Counted from the first letter of the stretch, positions 1-9,367 are shown. The stretch: DNA of 41,487 nt from Spirochaetales bacterium (GCA_016936555.1 JAFGXR010000074.1:1-41487), one strand, 5' to 3'. Translations and numbers: made by a program. The notes: generated from the letters alone by a model not told the origin.

Positions 1-1443
1 ATGCCCCCGGAACTGATCGGGCAGGAAATGCGGATGATCAAAGCCATGGGAGCGAATTTCATCCGCCTCGGCCACTATCAGCAGTCCCCGCAGGTTCTCG
101 ATTTGTGCGACAGCCTCGGCCTCCTGGTCTGGGAGGAGATTCCCTGGTGCCGCGGCGGACTGGGAGACGAATCCTATAGAGAGATGGGCCGGACCATGCT
201 GAAGAATATGATAGAACAGCATTACAACCACCCCTCTGTCATGATCTGGGGGCTGGGTAACGAGAATGACTGGCCGGGGGATTTTGAAGATTTCGACGAA
301 ACAGCTATCAGGCAATATATGAATGAGCTGCACGAACTCTCACAGAGACTTGATAAAACAAGAATGACAGCAATCCGCCGCTGCGATTTCTGCAAAGATA
401 TTCCCGATGTCTATTCTCCGTCCATCTGGGCGGGATGGTATCGCGGCCACTACAGGGAGTACAAAGAGGCGACTGTGAAACATATGGGCGAAACCGATCA
501 TTTCCTCCACGCCGAATGGGGGGCATCCAGCCACAGCGGGCGCTTTTCCGAAGATCCCTACGAGGGTCTGGAGCACTTGAAGACAGGTGTGGGGACCGAT
601 GAGCGCGGCGGAGACGCCTCTCTCTACGGCGGGATATCCCGGGTTTCCAAAGACGGGAACTGGTCGGAAAACTACGCCTGCGATCTCTTCGACTGGACGC
701 TGAAGGAACAGGAGACCATGGGGGATCTGACCGGATCGGCGTTCTGGCCCTTCAAGGATTTCGCCACACCGCTCAGGCCGGAGAATCCCCTGCCCTACGT
801 CAACCAGAAGGGGGTCGTGGACAGGGACCTGACCCCGAAGGAATCCTTCTATGTCGTTCAGTCTTTCTGGTCTAAGATTCCCATGATCAGAATATTCGGC
901 CATAATTGGACGGACCGCTGGGGCGGGGAAATGGAAGAAAAGGAGTTTCGCGTTTACTCCAACTGCTGCCGGGTGGAGCTGTTTCTCGACGGCCGGAGCC
1001 TCGGAGTCAAGACCAGGAATTCACAGGATTTTCCCGCGGCGGGATTGCGCTGGACCGCAGAACTGTCATCGGGGATCCACGAACTGCGCGCGAGGGCCGT
1101 GAATGAAGAACTGGAAGACCATATCAGCTTTACCTACCACAGCGAAAAATGGGGAGAGCCGGCCGCTCTTCTGGCCGATATGTCCGAAGAGGATTCAAAT
1201 ACATACCTGATTTCGGTTAAAATGACCGATGGCCGGGGAAAAACCTGTCTGGATTACGGTGATTACGTCTATTATTCTCTCGCCGGGAAGGGTCAGATGA
1301 TCAGAAACCTTGGAACGGTCAGAGGATCGGAAAAGGTCCAGATGTGCAACGGCAAATCGGAAATAACGGTAAAGGCGGAAAAGGGCTCCTCCCTTCTGGT
1401 TATCAGATCGGGACAGGCGGATCCCCTGTTTTTGAAATTATGA
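1..1443 (+). CDS. Glycoside hydrolase family 2 enzyme, 5'-truncated by the window edge
   Basis: C-terminal 480 residues of a GH2-type enzyme (beta-galactosidase/beta-glucuronidase superfamily), which would hydrolyse non-reducing-end beta-glycosides. The frame is open at base 1 and the N-terminal sugar-binding and Ig-like domains are missing, so the visible ATG is probably internal; full members exceed about 750 residues. The TIM-barrel shows the strand ending NFIRLGHY (res. 19-26), the acid/base segment WGLGNEND with Glu88, and the nucleophile segment HAEWG with Glu172. From about residue 300 an Ig-like beta-sandwich follows (VYSNCCRVELFLDG). No signal peptide can be judged. Its stop overlaps the start of the next gene (ATGA), so the two are probably co-translated. 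Substrate specificity cannot be read from this part. Confidence 0.9.
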   Translation: MPPELIGQEMRMIKAMGANFIRLGHYQQSPQVLDLCDSLGLLVWEEIPWCRGGLGDESYREMGRTMLKNMIEQHYNHPSVMIWGLGNENDWPGDFEDFDETAIRQYMNELHELSQRLDKTRMTAIRRCDFCKDIPDVYSPSIWAGWYRGHYREYKEATVKHMGETDHFLHAEWGASSHSGRFSEDPYEGLEHLKTGVGTDERGGDASLYGGISRVSKDGNWSENYACDLFDWTLKEQETMGDLTGSAFWPFKDFATPLRPENPLPYVNQKGVVDRDLTPKESFYVVQSFWSKIPMIRIFGHNWTDRWGGEMEEKEFRVYSNCCRVELFLDGRSLGVKTRNSQDFPAAGLRWTAELSSGIHELRARAVNEELEDHISFTYHSEKWGEPAALLADMSEEDSNTYLISVKMTDGRGKTCLDYGDYVYYSLAGKGQMIRNLGTVRGSEKVQMCNGKSEITVKAEKGSSLLVIRSGQADPLFLKL

Positions 1444-2255
1444 AAGAGAATTATGAATTCATAGCCATTGATGAAGGGAAACAGAATCTCCTGAGGGGCA
1501 ATACAGGCGGGAAAACTATCAGCTGGAAAAGATCTCTGGCGGACTATCCGACCGCCCGGGCCCTCGAAAGGCTCGACGGGGACAGGATCCTGATCGGTTA
1601 CGACCGGGGATACTGCATTGCAGAGATCGACAGCGGAGAGATAATCCATGACTGCCGCCGCTGGACCGGTGTCACGTCGGCTATATCCGGTCCCGACGGG
1701 ACCAGGCTGATAACCGGATTAAACCTGGAGGGGCGGAAAGGCGTCACGGTTCTGACCCTGGATCGCGAAGACCGGGTCATCGACGCCCGATCGCGCAGAG
1801 GCCATTACGTGAGGCTGATGTCCCGGACGGAAGAGAACCGGTATCTCCTGTCGACCAATGACAGGATCAGGATCTGCACGAGCGGGCTACAAATGAAAGG
1901 GTCGCTTGCAGCAAAGGGATTTCTCCACGCCTGGCAGAGCCGTGTGACCGATGACAGCATTCTGGTATCGGCCGGATACGGGGCCTTTATGGCCAGATTT
2001 TCCCTTTCGGGAAAACTGATACAGAAGTTCGGCGGAAAAGACGCGGTCCCTACGGAGGTTCAGCCCTTTTTCTACGCCTCTTTCTCCCTAGGCGCAGACA
2101 GTTCAATCCTGGTGGCCAACTGGCAGGGTCACGGTCCCGATCAGGGCGGCAAAGGACGTCAGCTTCTTCATTTTGACAGCGCAGGAAATTACATCCGGTC
2201 CTGGTCTTTTCCCGAAGAGATTTCCTCTTTTCAGGGTCTTCTGCTTTTGGAATAA
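1440..2255 (+). CDS. Beta-propeller repeat protein, unknown function
   Basis: 271-residue protein with repeated four-strand units of the type xxRILIGYDRGYCIAEID, DGTRLITGL and DDSILVSAGY, typical of WD40/NHL/PQQ-like propellers. No signal peptide or catalytic motif is visible, so I do not assign a reaction. The start is placed at the ATG overlapping the stop of the upstream glycosidase (ATGA), not at an earlier in-frame ATG at 1344, because translational coupling is the simpler reading and residues encoded before it look non-native. Co-occurrence with a GH2 enzyme suggests a role in sugar metabolism, perhaps as a sensor or accessory factor, but that is inference. It ends at an inverted repeat that may terminate transcription. 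Confidence 0.65.
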   Translation: MKENYEFIAIDEGKQNLLRGNTGGKTISWKRSLADYPTARALERLDGDRILIGYDRGYCIAEIDSGEIIHDCRRWTGVTSAISGPDGTRLITGLNLEGRKGVTVLTLDREDRVIDARSRRGHYVRLMSRTEENRYLLSTNDRIRICTSGLQMKGSLAAKGFLHAWQSRVTDDSILVSAGYGAFMARFSLSGKLIQKFGGKDAVPTEVQPFFYASFSLGADSSILVANWQGHGPDQGGKGRQLLHFDSAGNYIRSWSFPEEISSFQGLLLLE

Positions 2256-2266
2256 AGAAGACCTGA
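2231..2266 (+). terminator. Inverted repeat at the end of the propeller gene (weak terminator candidate)
   Basis: The arm TCAGGGTCTTC (2231-2241) pairs with GAAGACCTGA (2257-2266) with one bulged G; the 15-base loop contains the stop codon. Only an A-rich, not T-rich, stretch follows, so it is at best a weak terminator or an RNA-stabilising hairpin. Confidence 0.3.
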
Positions 2267-2310
2267 AAAGCAATTTAAACTTTGTAAAAAGACATTTATA
2301 CTGATGAAAG

Positions 2311-3237
2311 ATGAAAGTGTACTATTCCGGGACAGACGATCCTTTCCTCAATCTATCCATTGAAAAATGGCTTTTGAAACGGGAAGACCTGAAAGAGACT
2401 GAGATTCTCCTCTTCTACAGAAACAGACCATCGGTCATTCTCGGTCGCTTTCAAAACCCCTGGCTGGAATGCGATCTCGAAAAGATGGCTGCCGAGGCCG
2501 TTCCCCTCGTCAGAAGGGAAAGCGGAGGCGGTACGGTTTATCACGATATGGGAAATATGAATTTCTCTTTTATCGGACCGAAAGAGAACTTCGCCAAAAG
2601 GGAGAGAACCGCCCTGATCGTCCAGGCTCTCCGGTCACTGCGAATCCCCGCCGAGCAGGGGGAGCGAAACGACATCTACATAGCGGGGAGGAAAATATCG
2701 GGGAGCGCCGGACGGTACACCTCATCGAGAGCCCTCCTACACGGCACCCTGCTCATCAGCGCCGACCTTTCCGCGCTGGGCAGGTATCTCATATCAAAAG
2801 ACTATCACTCCACCGATGTGTCGAGCCAGGGCATAGCGTCTATCCGCGCCGATGTGACCAATATCTGCGACTACAACGCCGAACTTGATTATGAGACAAT
2901 CTGCGAAGCCATAGTCCGCGAAACCTCACACTATCTTCAATCGAATCCGGAAGTTCTCTCCCTGAACGAATCGGAAACGGAAGAAATACAGGAAATAGAG
3001 AACTACCGCTCCGCAATGACAAGCTGGGACTGGATCTACGGTAAAACGCCTTCATTTACGATGGTCTGCCCGGTACAGGCTTCCCGGGATTCATACCTGT
3101 GCCGCTTTACCGTAAAAAAAGGCCTGATAGAAGAAATTTCCATAGCGGAAAATACACCGGATGAAGAACGGGAAGCCCTGGCCGCCTCCTGTTCGCCCGG
3201 CACGAGATTCAGCGCAGTTTATAGCGCGCCCGTATAA
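2311..3237 (+). CDS. lplA: Lipoate-protein ligase A family enzyme
   Basis: 308-residue protein of the LplA family, which activates lipoate (or octanoate) with ATP and transfers it to the lysine of lipoyl domains (2-oxoacid dehydrogenases, GcvH) in the cytoplasm. The diagnostic RRESGGGTVYHD motif is at residues 68-79, and the catalytic lysine lies in GRKISGSAGR (Lys128). Length is slightly below that of E. coli LplA (about 337), with a short C-terminal accessory part (YRSAMTSWDWIYGKTPSF) as in many anaerobes. The ATG at 2311 lacks a clear Shine-Dalgarno sequence. The last 29 bases overlap the convergent MATE gene. No lipoylated protein gene is in the window. Confidence 0.9.
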   Translation: MKVYYSGTDDPFLNLSIEKWLLKREDLKETEILLFYRNRPSVILGRFQNPWLECDLEKMAAEAVPLVRRESGGGTVYHDMGNMNFSFIGPKENFAKRERTALIVQALRSLRIPAEQGERNDIYIAGRKISGSAGRYTSSRALLHGTLLISADLSALGRYLISKDYHSTDVSSQGIASIRADVTNICDYNAELDYETICEAIVRETSHYLQSNPEVLSLNESETEEIQEIENYRSAMTSWDWIYGKTPSFTMVCPVQASRDSYLCRFTVKKGLIEEISIAENTPDEEREALAASCSPGTRFSAVYSAPV

Positions 3238-4531
3238 ACATAACCAGCGCCCCGCCCCAGACGGAAATGACAATTCCCCACCAGACTCCCTGCAGCCCCA
3301 GTCCGAAAAAAGTTCCCAGCAGATAAAAAAGAAGAGGCGGAAAAATAATCTGTCTGAACAGCCCTACCCAGAAGATCAGCCCCGGATCCTTAAGACCCTG
3401 CAGAAGAGAGTTTCCCGTACCGAGCAGGACATAGGCGGGCATGGTGATAATTTCAATCAGCAGGTACCCCGCGCCGGCGGCTATGACGCCTTCTCCGGAA
3501 TTGAACAATGAGACGAGAGGCCGGCGGAGAAAAAACAGCATGACCATTCCGGCTCCCATAATGACCAGCCCGTAAACCACCGTTTTGAAATAGGCTTCCC
3601 TGACTCTCCCGGGCTGATTAGCCCCGTGGTTCTGGCCGGTCAGGGTGACCAGCGCCATATTCAGTCCGATAGTGGGCAGGAGAATGATCTGTTCGATACG
3701 GATAGCCACGCCGTAACCGGCTATGGCTTCGTCTCCGCCGAACTTGACGATATAGCGGTTGATGATGAAGACGCCGAGGGCGATGCTCATGGAATTGAGA
3801 CTGGAAGGGAGGCTCTGGCGGAGCAGAGAGGGCCAGAGACCGGCATATCCCCCGGTCTTGATCCCCCGGAAGAAGGAAAGGTTTTCCGTCTTTCTCAGAC
3901 GGAACCAGAGATAGACTGTACCGACGGCCTGGACAACCACCGTCGCCAGGGCCAGCCCGGCCGTTCCCAGATGAAAGGCGATGATAAAGAGAGGATCGAG
4001 CCCCAGGTTGAGAAAGAACCCCAGAATGAGAAAATTCCGGAAGGCTTTCGTGTCCCCCGTAGCGGAGAGAAGACCGTTTATGGCGTTATTGAGAAAAAAG
4101 AAAGGCAGCCCCAGAAGTATCACACGGATATAGATGACGCCTTCCCGCAGAGACTGTCCCGCGGCTCCCATAAATCTGAAGGCCGGCAGGGAAACGAAGA
4201 TTCCGGCCAGAGCCAGAATCAGAGAGAAAAGAACGGCCAGAAAAATCCCCGCGGCGGCCAGCCTGTCGGCGCCGTCATTGTCTCTCCGGCCCAGAGCGTT
4301 GGACGTCAGCCCCTGAATTCCGCTTCCGATTCCGTGGCTGAAGGCTATGAGTATGAAAAAAACCGGAAAGGAAAGGGAGAGGCCGGCCAGAGCTTCGGTG
4401 GAAATGAACCGGGTATAGTAGGTGTCGACCACATTGAACATGGTGTTGAAAAAGAAACCCGTTGCGGCGGGAACAGCTATGGCTCCGATCAGCCCGCTTA
4501 CGGGATCTCTGGTGATATCCATTGTCTTCAT
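3209..4531 (-). CDS. MATE family multidrug/toxic compound exporter
   Basis: 440-residue integral membrane protein with about 12 predicted helices and the MATE pattern of two homologous six-helix halves. The opening PAATGFFFNTMFNVVDTYY and GIGSGIQGLTSNALGRRD segments are typical of the family, including the first-loop GxGxGxxxLxSxALGRRD region seen in DinF/NorM-like members. MATE proteins export cationic drugs or metabolites using Na+ or H+ gradients; the substrate here is unknown. Start: ATG at 4531, with another ATG at 4522; neither has a strong ribosome site. The 3' end overlaps lplA by 29 bases on the opposite strand. It lies 91 bases downstream of a sensor kinase on the same strand, separated by a terminator-like hairpin. 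Confidence 0.9.
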   Translation of the reverse strand: MKTMDITRDPVSGLIGAIAVPAATGFFFNTMFNVVDTYYTRFISTEALAGLSLSFPVFFILIAFSHGIGSGIQGLTSNALGRRDNDGADRLAAAGIFLAVLFSLILALAGIFVSLPAFRFMGAAGQSLREGVIYIRVILLGLPFFFLNNAINGLLSATGDTKAFRNFLILGFFLNLGLDPLFIIAFHLGTAGLALATVVVQAVGTVYLWFRLRKTENLSFFRGIKTGGYAGLWPSLLRQSLPSSLNSMSIALGVFIINRYIVKFGGDEAIAGYGVAIRIEQIILLPTIGLNMALVTLTGQNHGANQPGRVREAYFKTVVYGLVIMGAGMVMLFFLRRPLVSLFNSGEGVIAAGAGYLLIEIITMPAYVLLGTGNSLLQGLKDPGLIFWVGLFRQIIFPPLLFYLLGTFFGLGLQGVWWGIVISVWGGALVMFIRARYKLR

Positions 4532-4566
4532 GATTAAATGTTTATCAAAATTGTCGTCTATGACAA

Positions 4567-4591
4567 GGAAAAAGAGTCGCCTCCGTGACGA
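4567..4591 (-). terminator. Intrinsic terminator candidate after the sensor kinase gene
   Basis: Reading the minus strand, a stem of TCGTC and GGCGA around a 5-base loop (4577-4591) is followed by CTCTTTTTCC (about 4567-4576). It lies between the stop of the upstream kinase gene (4623) and the MATE start (4531), where a terminator of the leuC-leuD-kinase unit is expected. Confidence 0.5.
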
Positions 4592-4622
4592 TTCCGGAAA
4601 AGACCGGCCTTTTGAACAGGCC

Positions 4623-6458
4623 TCAGGGAGCCGGTTCCTCCCCCTTCACGCAGGGTAGATTGAGAGTGAAAACCGTCCCTTTGCCGATGGCGCTTTCCAC
4701 CAGGATTTCACCCCTGTGATCCCTGAAGATGCCGTAACTGACGGAAAGTCCGAGTCCCATGCCTTTGTCCTGCTGTTTTGTCGTGAAGAAGGGATCAAAT
4801 ATCCGGTTCAGATGTTCCGGAGGGATTCCGACGCCGTTGTCGGATATTTTAAGCCGGCAGTAGAGTCCCGGAACAAGATCGAAGGAACTGGAGAGGCAAT
4901 AACTTTCATCGAGGTGGACATTTTCAAGAGAGAGGAGAATCTCGCCGCCTTCCTCTATAGCATGGCAGGCGTTGAGACAGAGATTGATGACCGCATTCTC
5001 CAGATCGGAATAAACTCCCGAAACGGATCTCTGCCCGGCCATGATTGACAGGGTGATATTCTTTACGATTGTGCCGTAGAGCAGATCCACCGTATCGCGC
5101 AGGATATCCCCGAGATCTATGTACGCATCGGGAATATTTCCTTTCTGTCCGAAAGAGACCAGTTTCTCCACCATTTCCCCGGCTTTCCGGGAAGAATCCA
5201 TTATCATTCCGGTGTATTTCAGCCCCTTTTCATCGAGATTCCGCTGGGGTGACCGGAGAAGCTGCGTCGCATTGGTAATGCCGCAGAGTATATTGTTGAA
5301 GTTATGGGCCACTCCGGCGGCGAGCTGGCCTATCGATTCCATCTTCCTCGATTGAAGAAACTGATCCTCCAGCTTCTTCTTCCCCGTGATATCGTCGAAA
5401 ATCGAGATGATCTCCCCTGTGGGAAGCTTATAGACGAAATACTCCCGCCAGCCGGAAATTCTGTTATCCCTGTACTCGAACTCGGGGCTGTGTTCCGAAG
5501 CAGAGCTGATCCAGACTCTTTTCAGAAGAGAAAAGAATTCCAGAGACTTCATAGCGGGATACACATCGGTGATCCGCTTCCCCAGCACATCCTCTTTATC
5601 GAGCTGATCGATTTCGCAGGCGGCCCTGTTTATATCGATAAAAACAAAATCTTCTCCGCTGTCCACGGCCTGCAAAACTCCGACGCCGCTGCTCATATTC
5701 TGAAACAGTTCCCTGAACATGGCTTCGCTTTTCTGAAGGCCCACTTCCGCCTGACTCTTCTGAATGGCGATGGAAGCCTGTTTTATAAAAGTTTCGATGA
5801 GTTCTCTGTTCTGCAGAGGCTCTCTGCTTCTGCTCAGAATAATGACAGTCCCGAAGAACTGATCCTGTTTGGCCATATCAATGAGATAGATACGCTTTAT
5901 ACCCAGCAGCTTTTCTATGGAGCTGCTGACGACACGGGGGATAGAGCCGAGGGACAGGCCGTAAATCCCCTCATCGAAATCGTGCAGTTTCCCGTCGGCA
6001 TAATAGGGTGTTGAATCTTCAATTGCAAAGGACATTCTCCCGGGATCGAAGCCCAGGATATGTATCAGTTTTTCAAGGAAATTCCCGATGCCGAGAACGG
6101 CTTCGACGGTCGATTTTTTATTGTCATAATCGACGGAGTTGACAAGGATATAGGCGCTGTCATTCAGGTATCCGAGAAGGCTTCTGCCTATATATTCGTA
6201 TATATTGTCATCGCGGGGAAATTCGATAAAATCCAGCGCCGTCCCGGAGAGAAGCGTCAGCATTCGGCGGTTTTCACTCTGCTCCGTCTCAAAAAGAGAG
6301 GGAGCGCTCTCGATCAGCCGGAGCCTCCATTGATCGACAAGATCGGCAGAGACGCCGTATTTTTCGGCTATTTGAGAAGCAGGAATCCTTCCGCATAAAG
6401 CTTCTATGGCAATTTCCGCTTTCAGCCTGCTATCCGGATCGATATATTTTTCCTTCAT
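4623..6458 (-). CDS. Sensor histidine kinase with an N-terminal insertion-sequence (IS3 OrfA-type) helix-turn-helix
   Basis: 611 residues, no membrane segment, so a cytoplasmic kinase. Residues 1-60 closely resemble the HTH of IS3-family transposase OrfA proteins (LKAEIAIEALCGR ... ASQIAEKYGVSADLVDQWR). Residues about 65-235 look like a GAF-type sensory domain and 240-360 a PAS domain. The dimerisation/phosphoacceptor segment is AAGVAHNFNNIL with His385. The ATPase domain has N-box Asn492/Asn496, G1 DNGVG (540-544), FDPFF (554-558) and G2 GMGLGLS (566-572). There is no receiver domain and no partner regulator beside it. It begins 36 bases after leuD and may be co-transcribed with leuCD. The HTH could bind DNA or act in dimerisation; the former is untested inference. 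Confidence 0.9.
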   Translation of the reverse strand: MKEKYIDPDSRLKAEIAIEALCGRIPASQIAEKYGVSADLVDQWRLRLIESAPSLFETEQSENRRMLTLLSGTALDFIEFPRDDNIYEYIGRSLLGYLNDSAYILVNSVDYDNKKSTVEAVLGIGNFLEKLIHILGFDPGRMSFAIEDSTPYYADGKLHDFDEGIYGLSLGSIPRVVSSSIEKLLGIKRIYLIDMAKQDQFFGTVIILSRSREPLQNRELIETFIKQASIAIQKSQAEVGLQKSEAMFRELFQNMSSGVGVLQAVDSGEDFVFIDINRAACEIDQLDKEDVLGKRITDVYPAMKSLEFFSLLKRVWISSASEHSPEFEYRDNRISGWREYFVYKLPTGEIISIFDDITGKKKLEDQFLQSRKMESIGQLAAGVAHNFNNILCGITNATQLLRSPQRNLDEKGLKYTGMIMDSSRKAGEMVEKLVSFGQKGNIPDAYIDLGDILRDTVDLLYGTIVKNITLSIMAGQRSVSGVYSDLENAVINLCLNACHAIEEGGEILLSLENVHLDESYCLSSSFDLVPGLYCRLKISDNGVGIPPEHLNRIFDPFFTTKQQDKGMGLGLSVSYGIFRDHRGEILVESAIGKGTVFTLNLPCVKGEEPAP

Positions 6459-6494
6459 AAATCAGAATTAATTGTAGTCTTTCCTATCGATTAT

Positions 6495-7094
6495 TCAATC
6501 GATAAATGCCGGCAGCCTTTTATTTGCCCTTTCAATATCCTCCAGACTCTCCATGAGCATGGATGTCGTGTCCCATCTCCCTTCGACCAGGGCGAGGCGG
6601 TAGTTTTCGGGAATATGGAAAGGGAAAGTTCTGTTTCCGCTGTAGAGTCTTTTTCCCAGCAGATCGATAGAGAAATCCACGGCGGGATCATCTTCAACCA
6701 TTTTAAGCAGTTCGTCGGCGATGTTTTCATCGACAGCCAGAGCCGGAATGCCCAGGCTGCTGCAGTTATTGGCAAATATTTCAGCATAGGACCGGGCGAT
6801 AATGCATCTGATCCCCATCCCCTTCAGAGCCCAGGGAGCGTGTTCACGGCTGGAGCCGCAGCCGAAATTCCGGCCGGAGATCAGAATGGCATGCCCTTTA
6901 AAATCGGGAGAATTCAGTACGTGCTCTTTCTCTTCCCCCTTCTCCCCATACTTCACATCGTAGAAGGCGAACTGTCCCAGTCCGTCGAAAGTGAGACATT
7001 TCATAAAGCGGGCCGGTATGATCCTGTCCGTATCGATATCATCGCCCCGGAGGGGAACGGCCTTACCAGTTATCTCTATAATTTTCTCATTCAT
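6495..7094 (-). CDS. leuD: 3-isopropylmalate dehydratase small subunit
   Basis: 199-residue LeuD, the swivel subunit that with LeuC isomerises 2-isopropylmalate to 3-isopropylmalate in leucine synthesis. Recognised by [13 protein letters not shown] near the N-terminus and [15 protein letters not shown] in the active-site loop, then [10 protein letters not shown] and the late [10 protein letters not shown]. Length fits the archaeal/anaerobe-type small subunit family. The start is the ATG at 7094, overlapping the leuC stop as ATGA; a longer in-frame extension to 7292 only covers the leuC 3' end and is not used. Other leucine genes (leuA, leuB) are not in the window. Confidence 0.92.
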   Translation of the reverse strand: MNEKIIEITGKAVPLRGDDIDTDRIIPARFMKCLTFDGLGQFAFYDVKYGEKGEEKEHVLNSPDFKGHAILISGRNFGCGSSREHAPWALKGMGIRCIIARSYAEIFANNCSSLGIPALAVDENIADELLKMVEDDPAVDFSIDLLGKRLYSGNRTFPFHIPENYRLALVEGRWDTTSMLMESLEDIERANKRLPAFID

Positions 7095-8458
7095 AACATG
7101 TCCCTCACATCGGATATTCTGCCGATGATTGCCGAAGCGGCGACCATGGCGGGACTCATCAGGATTGTCCGTCCCGTTGGCGAGCCCTGTCGTCCGATAA
7201 AGTTCCGGTTCGATGAACTGGCGCATAATTCGCGCTTTATCAGTTTGTCGGGATTCATGGCCAGGCACATGGAGCAGCCCGGTTCCCGCCACTGAAATCC
7301 CGCTTCTTTGAAAATGGTATGGAGCCCTTCCCGCTCCGCCTGATCGGCGACGCTTCTCGATCCCGGAACAACAAGAGCCCGGACGCCCGGGCTGACCTTT
7401 CTTCCCCTGACAACTTCGGCGGCGATTCTCAGATCGCTGATCCGCCCGTTCGTGCAGGATCCGATAAAAGCCACATCGATCTGTGTTCCTTTGAGAACCT
7501 GCCCGCGCTCAAAGCCCATAAAAGCACAGGCCTGCTCATCGGCATCTTCGGGAATCCTGTCTCCGACCCCCAGAGCCTGACCGGGATTGATTCCCCAGGT
7601 GATCATGGGCTCCAGGTCAGAGACATCGAGGGTATAGACATCATCGTATTCTGCATCTTGAGGGGAAGCGAGCTTTTTCCACTCTTTTACAGCGGCATCA
7701 AAATCCTTCGGCGCGTATCTCCGGCCCTTCAGGTACTCATAGGTTTTTTCATCGGGATTGACGTAGCCGACGCGGGCCCCCCCTTCTATGGTCATATTGC
7801 AGATGGTCATTCTCTCTTCCATCGACATATTGTCGATAACCTCGCCGCCGTACTCATAGGCAAAGCCGATGCCGCCGTTCACCCCCAGGTCGGCGATGAT
7901 TTTCAGAATGAGATCCTTGCCGTACACGCCTTTTTTCAGAGTTCCGTCAATGTTGATCCGCCTGACTTTCGGTTTGGAAAGAGCCATGGTCTGGGTTGCC
8001 AGGATATCGCGGATCTGGCTGGTGCCTATTCCGAAAGCAATGGCTCCGAAGGCGCCGTGGGTCGACGTATGGGAATCTCCGCAGGCGATAGTCAGTCCCG
8101 GCTGTGTCAGTCCCAGTTCCGGTCCCATGATATGGACGATCCCCTGATGATCGCTCTCGGGACCGAAATAGCTGATCCCGTTTTCACCGGTGTTTTCCTC
8201 CAGGGTGCGGATCATCCCTTCGGCCAGTCCGTCGTCAAATGGTCTTTCCCTCTTGTCCGTGGGGATAATGTGATCGACCGTGGCGAAGGTCCTTTCGGGG
8301 TAGAGAACCTTCAGCCCTCTCTCCTTCAGCATTCCGAAAGCCTGGGGAGATGTCACTTCATGGATGAGATGGAGGGAGATGAAAAGCTGGTCCTGCCCGG
8401 TTGGCAGGGTTTTGATCCTGTGGATGTCCCATACTTTATTCAGCAGGTTCTGGCTCAT
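7091..8458 (-). CDS. leuC: 3-isopropylmalate dehydratase large subunit
   Basis: 455-residue aconitase-superfamily protein carrying a [4Fe-4S] cluster; partner of LeuD. Cluster ligands are visible as Cys335 in GSCTNGR and Cys395/Cys398 in GCSMC. Other family marks are [21 protein letters not shown] near the N-terminus, [14 protein letters not shown] (126-139) and [12 protein letters not shown] near the end. The ATG at 8458 is chosen because AGAGGT lies 6-8 bases upstream; a TTG ten codons earlier (8488) has no ribosome site. The gene is the first of leuC-leuD and possibly the downstream kinase, and sits 69 bases after a DUF2269-like gene on the same strand. Confidence 0.94.
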   Translation of the reverse strand: MSQNLLNKVWDIHRIKTLPTGQDQLFISLHLIHEVTSPQAFGMLKERGLKVLYPERTFATVDHIIPTDKRERPFDDGLAEGMIRTLEENTGENGISYFGPESDHQGIVHIMGPELGLTQPGLTIACGDSHTSTHGAFGAIAFGIGTSQIRDILATQTMALSKPKVRRINIDGTLKKGVYGKDLILKIIADLGVNGGIGFAYEYGGEVIDNMSMEERMTICNMTIEGGARVGYVNPDEKTYEYLKGRRYAPKDFDAAVKEWKKLASPQDAEYDDVYTLDVSDLEPMITWGINPGQALGVGDRIPEDADEQACAFMGFERGQVLKGTQIDVAFIGSCTNGRISDLRIAAEVVRGRKVSPGVRALVVPGSRSVADQAEREGLHTIFKEAGFQWREPGCSMCLAMNPDKLIKRELCASSSNRNFIGRQGSPTGRTILMSPAMVAASAIIGRISDVRDML

Positions 8459-8527
8459 GGCGGACCTCTCTTTACCGATGTATTCCAATAATATAAAGAA
8501 TTACAGAGTTAGGTTCCACTAATTATT

Positions 8528-9130
8528 TTAAAAAAGCGTAAAATCCGGTTTGTAAACCATGAGGATGAAGACGAAGATCAGAGGAACCACCCCGGCCAGA
8601 GAGACTTTTAATCGTTTTTTTAACAGATCCATAAGCTCATCGGAGAGGACATCTGATGAGGGGTCGACTTCCGCCAGCAGCGTTTTGATCTTATACTGCC
8701 CGGGAATATCGCTGATAATCCACACGACGCCGGAGAGAACAAAAAGGCCGAAGCCGAGAAAAAGCCAGCCCGTATGGAGGAAATCACCGTAAATCTGAGT
8801 CAGAATGATGCCGCTGATAACCGAGAGAATGATGAGCGGCGAGGAGAAACGGGCATCGAGCCAGGCGACTGTGTTATAGGTATGGAGGATGATCTCCTTC
8901 CGGTTCGAAGCCAGGCTCCGCAGCTCCCAGAGTATGCCGATGACCGCATTGGCGAAAAATAGAGTGACCGTGAGGATATGGGCGAACAGGACGTGGGGAT
9001 AGAGAAAGGGCCTGTTCAGGAATTCATCGATACGATCGCGGAACAGGATGCTCAGGACAATCATGGCCGCCATAAGGGCCAGAAAGAAAATAAGTACCGG
9101 TTTTGAGTTTGTTCTGTTTTCTGAGTTCAT
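8528..9130 (-). CDS. DUF2269-like integral membrane protein
   Basis: 200 residues with about five membrane helices (roughly 11-29, 45-65, 95-113, 119-139 and 177-194). The helix starting HVLFAHILTVTLFFANAV, the following WELRS loop and the SGVVWIISDIPGQYKI segment fit the DUF2269 group of predicted membrane proteins, whose function is unknown. The His residue in helix 2 and conserved Trp/Asp after helix 4 might bind a cofactor, but that is speculation. It lies divergent to the Mbx-type operon and upstream of leuC; no functional link is evident. Confidence 0.65.
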   Translation of the reverse strand: MNSENRTNSKPVLIFFLALMAAMIVLSILFRDRIDEFLNRPFLYPHVLFAHILTVTLFFANAVIGILWELRSLASNRKEIILHTYNTVAWLDARFSSPLIILSVISGIILTQIYGDFLHTGWLFLGFGLFVLSGVVWIISDIPGQYKIKTLLAEVDPSSDVLSDELMDLLKKRLKVSLAGVVPLIFVFILMVYKPDFTLF

Positions 9131-9203
9131 ATAAGTCTGTTATATCCCCGCTCATGATATTTCCTGTCTTTCAGTTATCCAGGCATTCCGACAATATCTG
9201 AAG

Positions 9204-9269
9204 TCTACCACGAAGAGGTAGAATCGGTGAAGCCCCGGTGAAATGAGTAGATTCCGGCTCCCCGCAATC
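9204..9269. promoter_or_regulatory. Two inverted repeats in the gap before the Mbx operon
   Basis: TCTACC (9204-9209) pairs with GGTAGA (9217-9222) around a 7-base loop. Further on, GATTCCGG (9250-9257) pairs with CCGCAATC (9262-9269) with one mismatch around CTCC, followed by CTTTT. The region is upstream of the proposed operon promoter, so it could be an operator, a leader of a longer transcript, or a terminator facing the operon. No known riboswitch pattern was recognised. Confidence 0.35.
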
Positions 9270-9290
9270 CTTTTAATCAAGCTCTTTTTG

Positions 9291-9319
9291 TTGACAGCTA
9301 CAGTTTAACGATTTAACAT
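9291..9319 (+). promoter_or_regulatory. Candidate sigma-70-type promoter of the Mbx-like operon
   Basis: Perfect -35 hexamer TTGACA at 9291-9296, a 17-base spacer and TAACAT (4 of 6 matches) at 9314-9319, followed by an AT-rich leader of about 40 bases to the first gene. Confidence 0.55.
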
Positions 9320-9367
9320 TTAATAAAATAATAATTTATCGAAGTGAAGTCCTTCAAAGGAGGAGCA

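Noticed and set aside
4623-6458. Active insertion sequence at the OrfA-like HTH
   Set aside because: No OrfB/DDE transposase, terminal repeats or target duplication nearby; the domain is in frame with the kinase.
7095-7292. N-terminal extension of LeuD
   Set aside because: Covers the leuC 3' end in another frame; LeuD homology begins at 7094.
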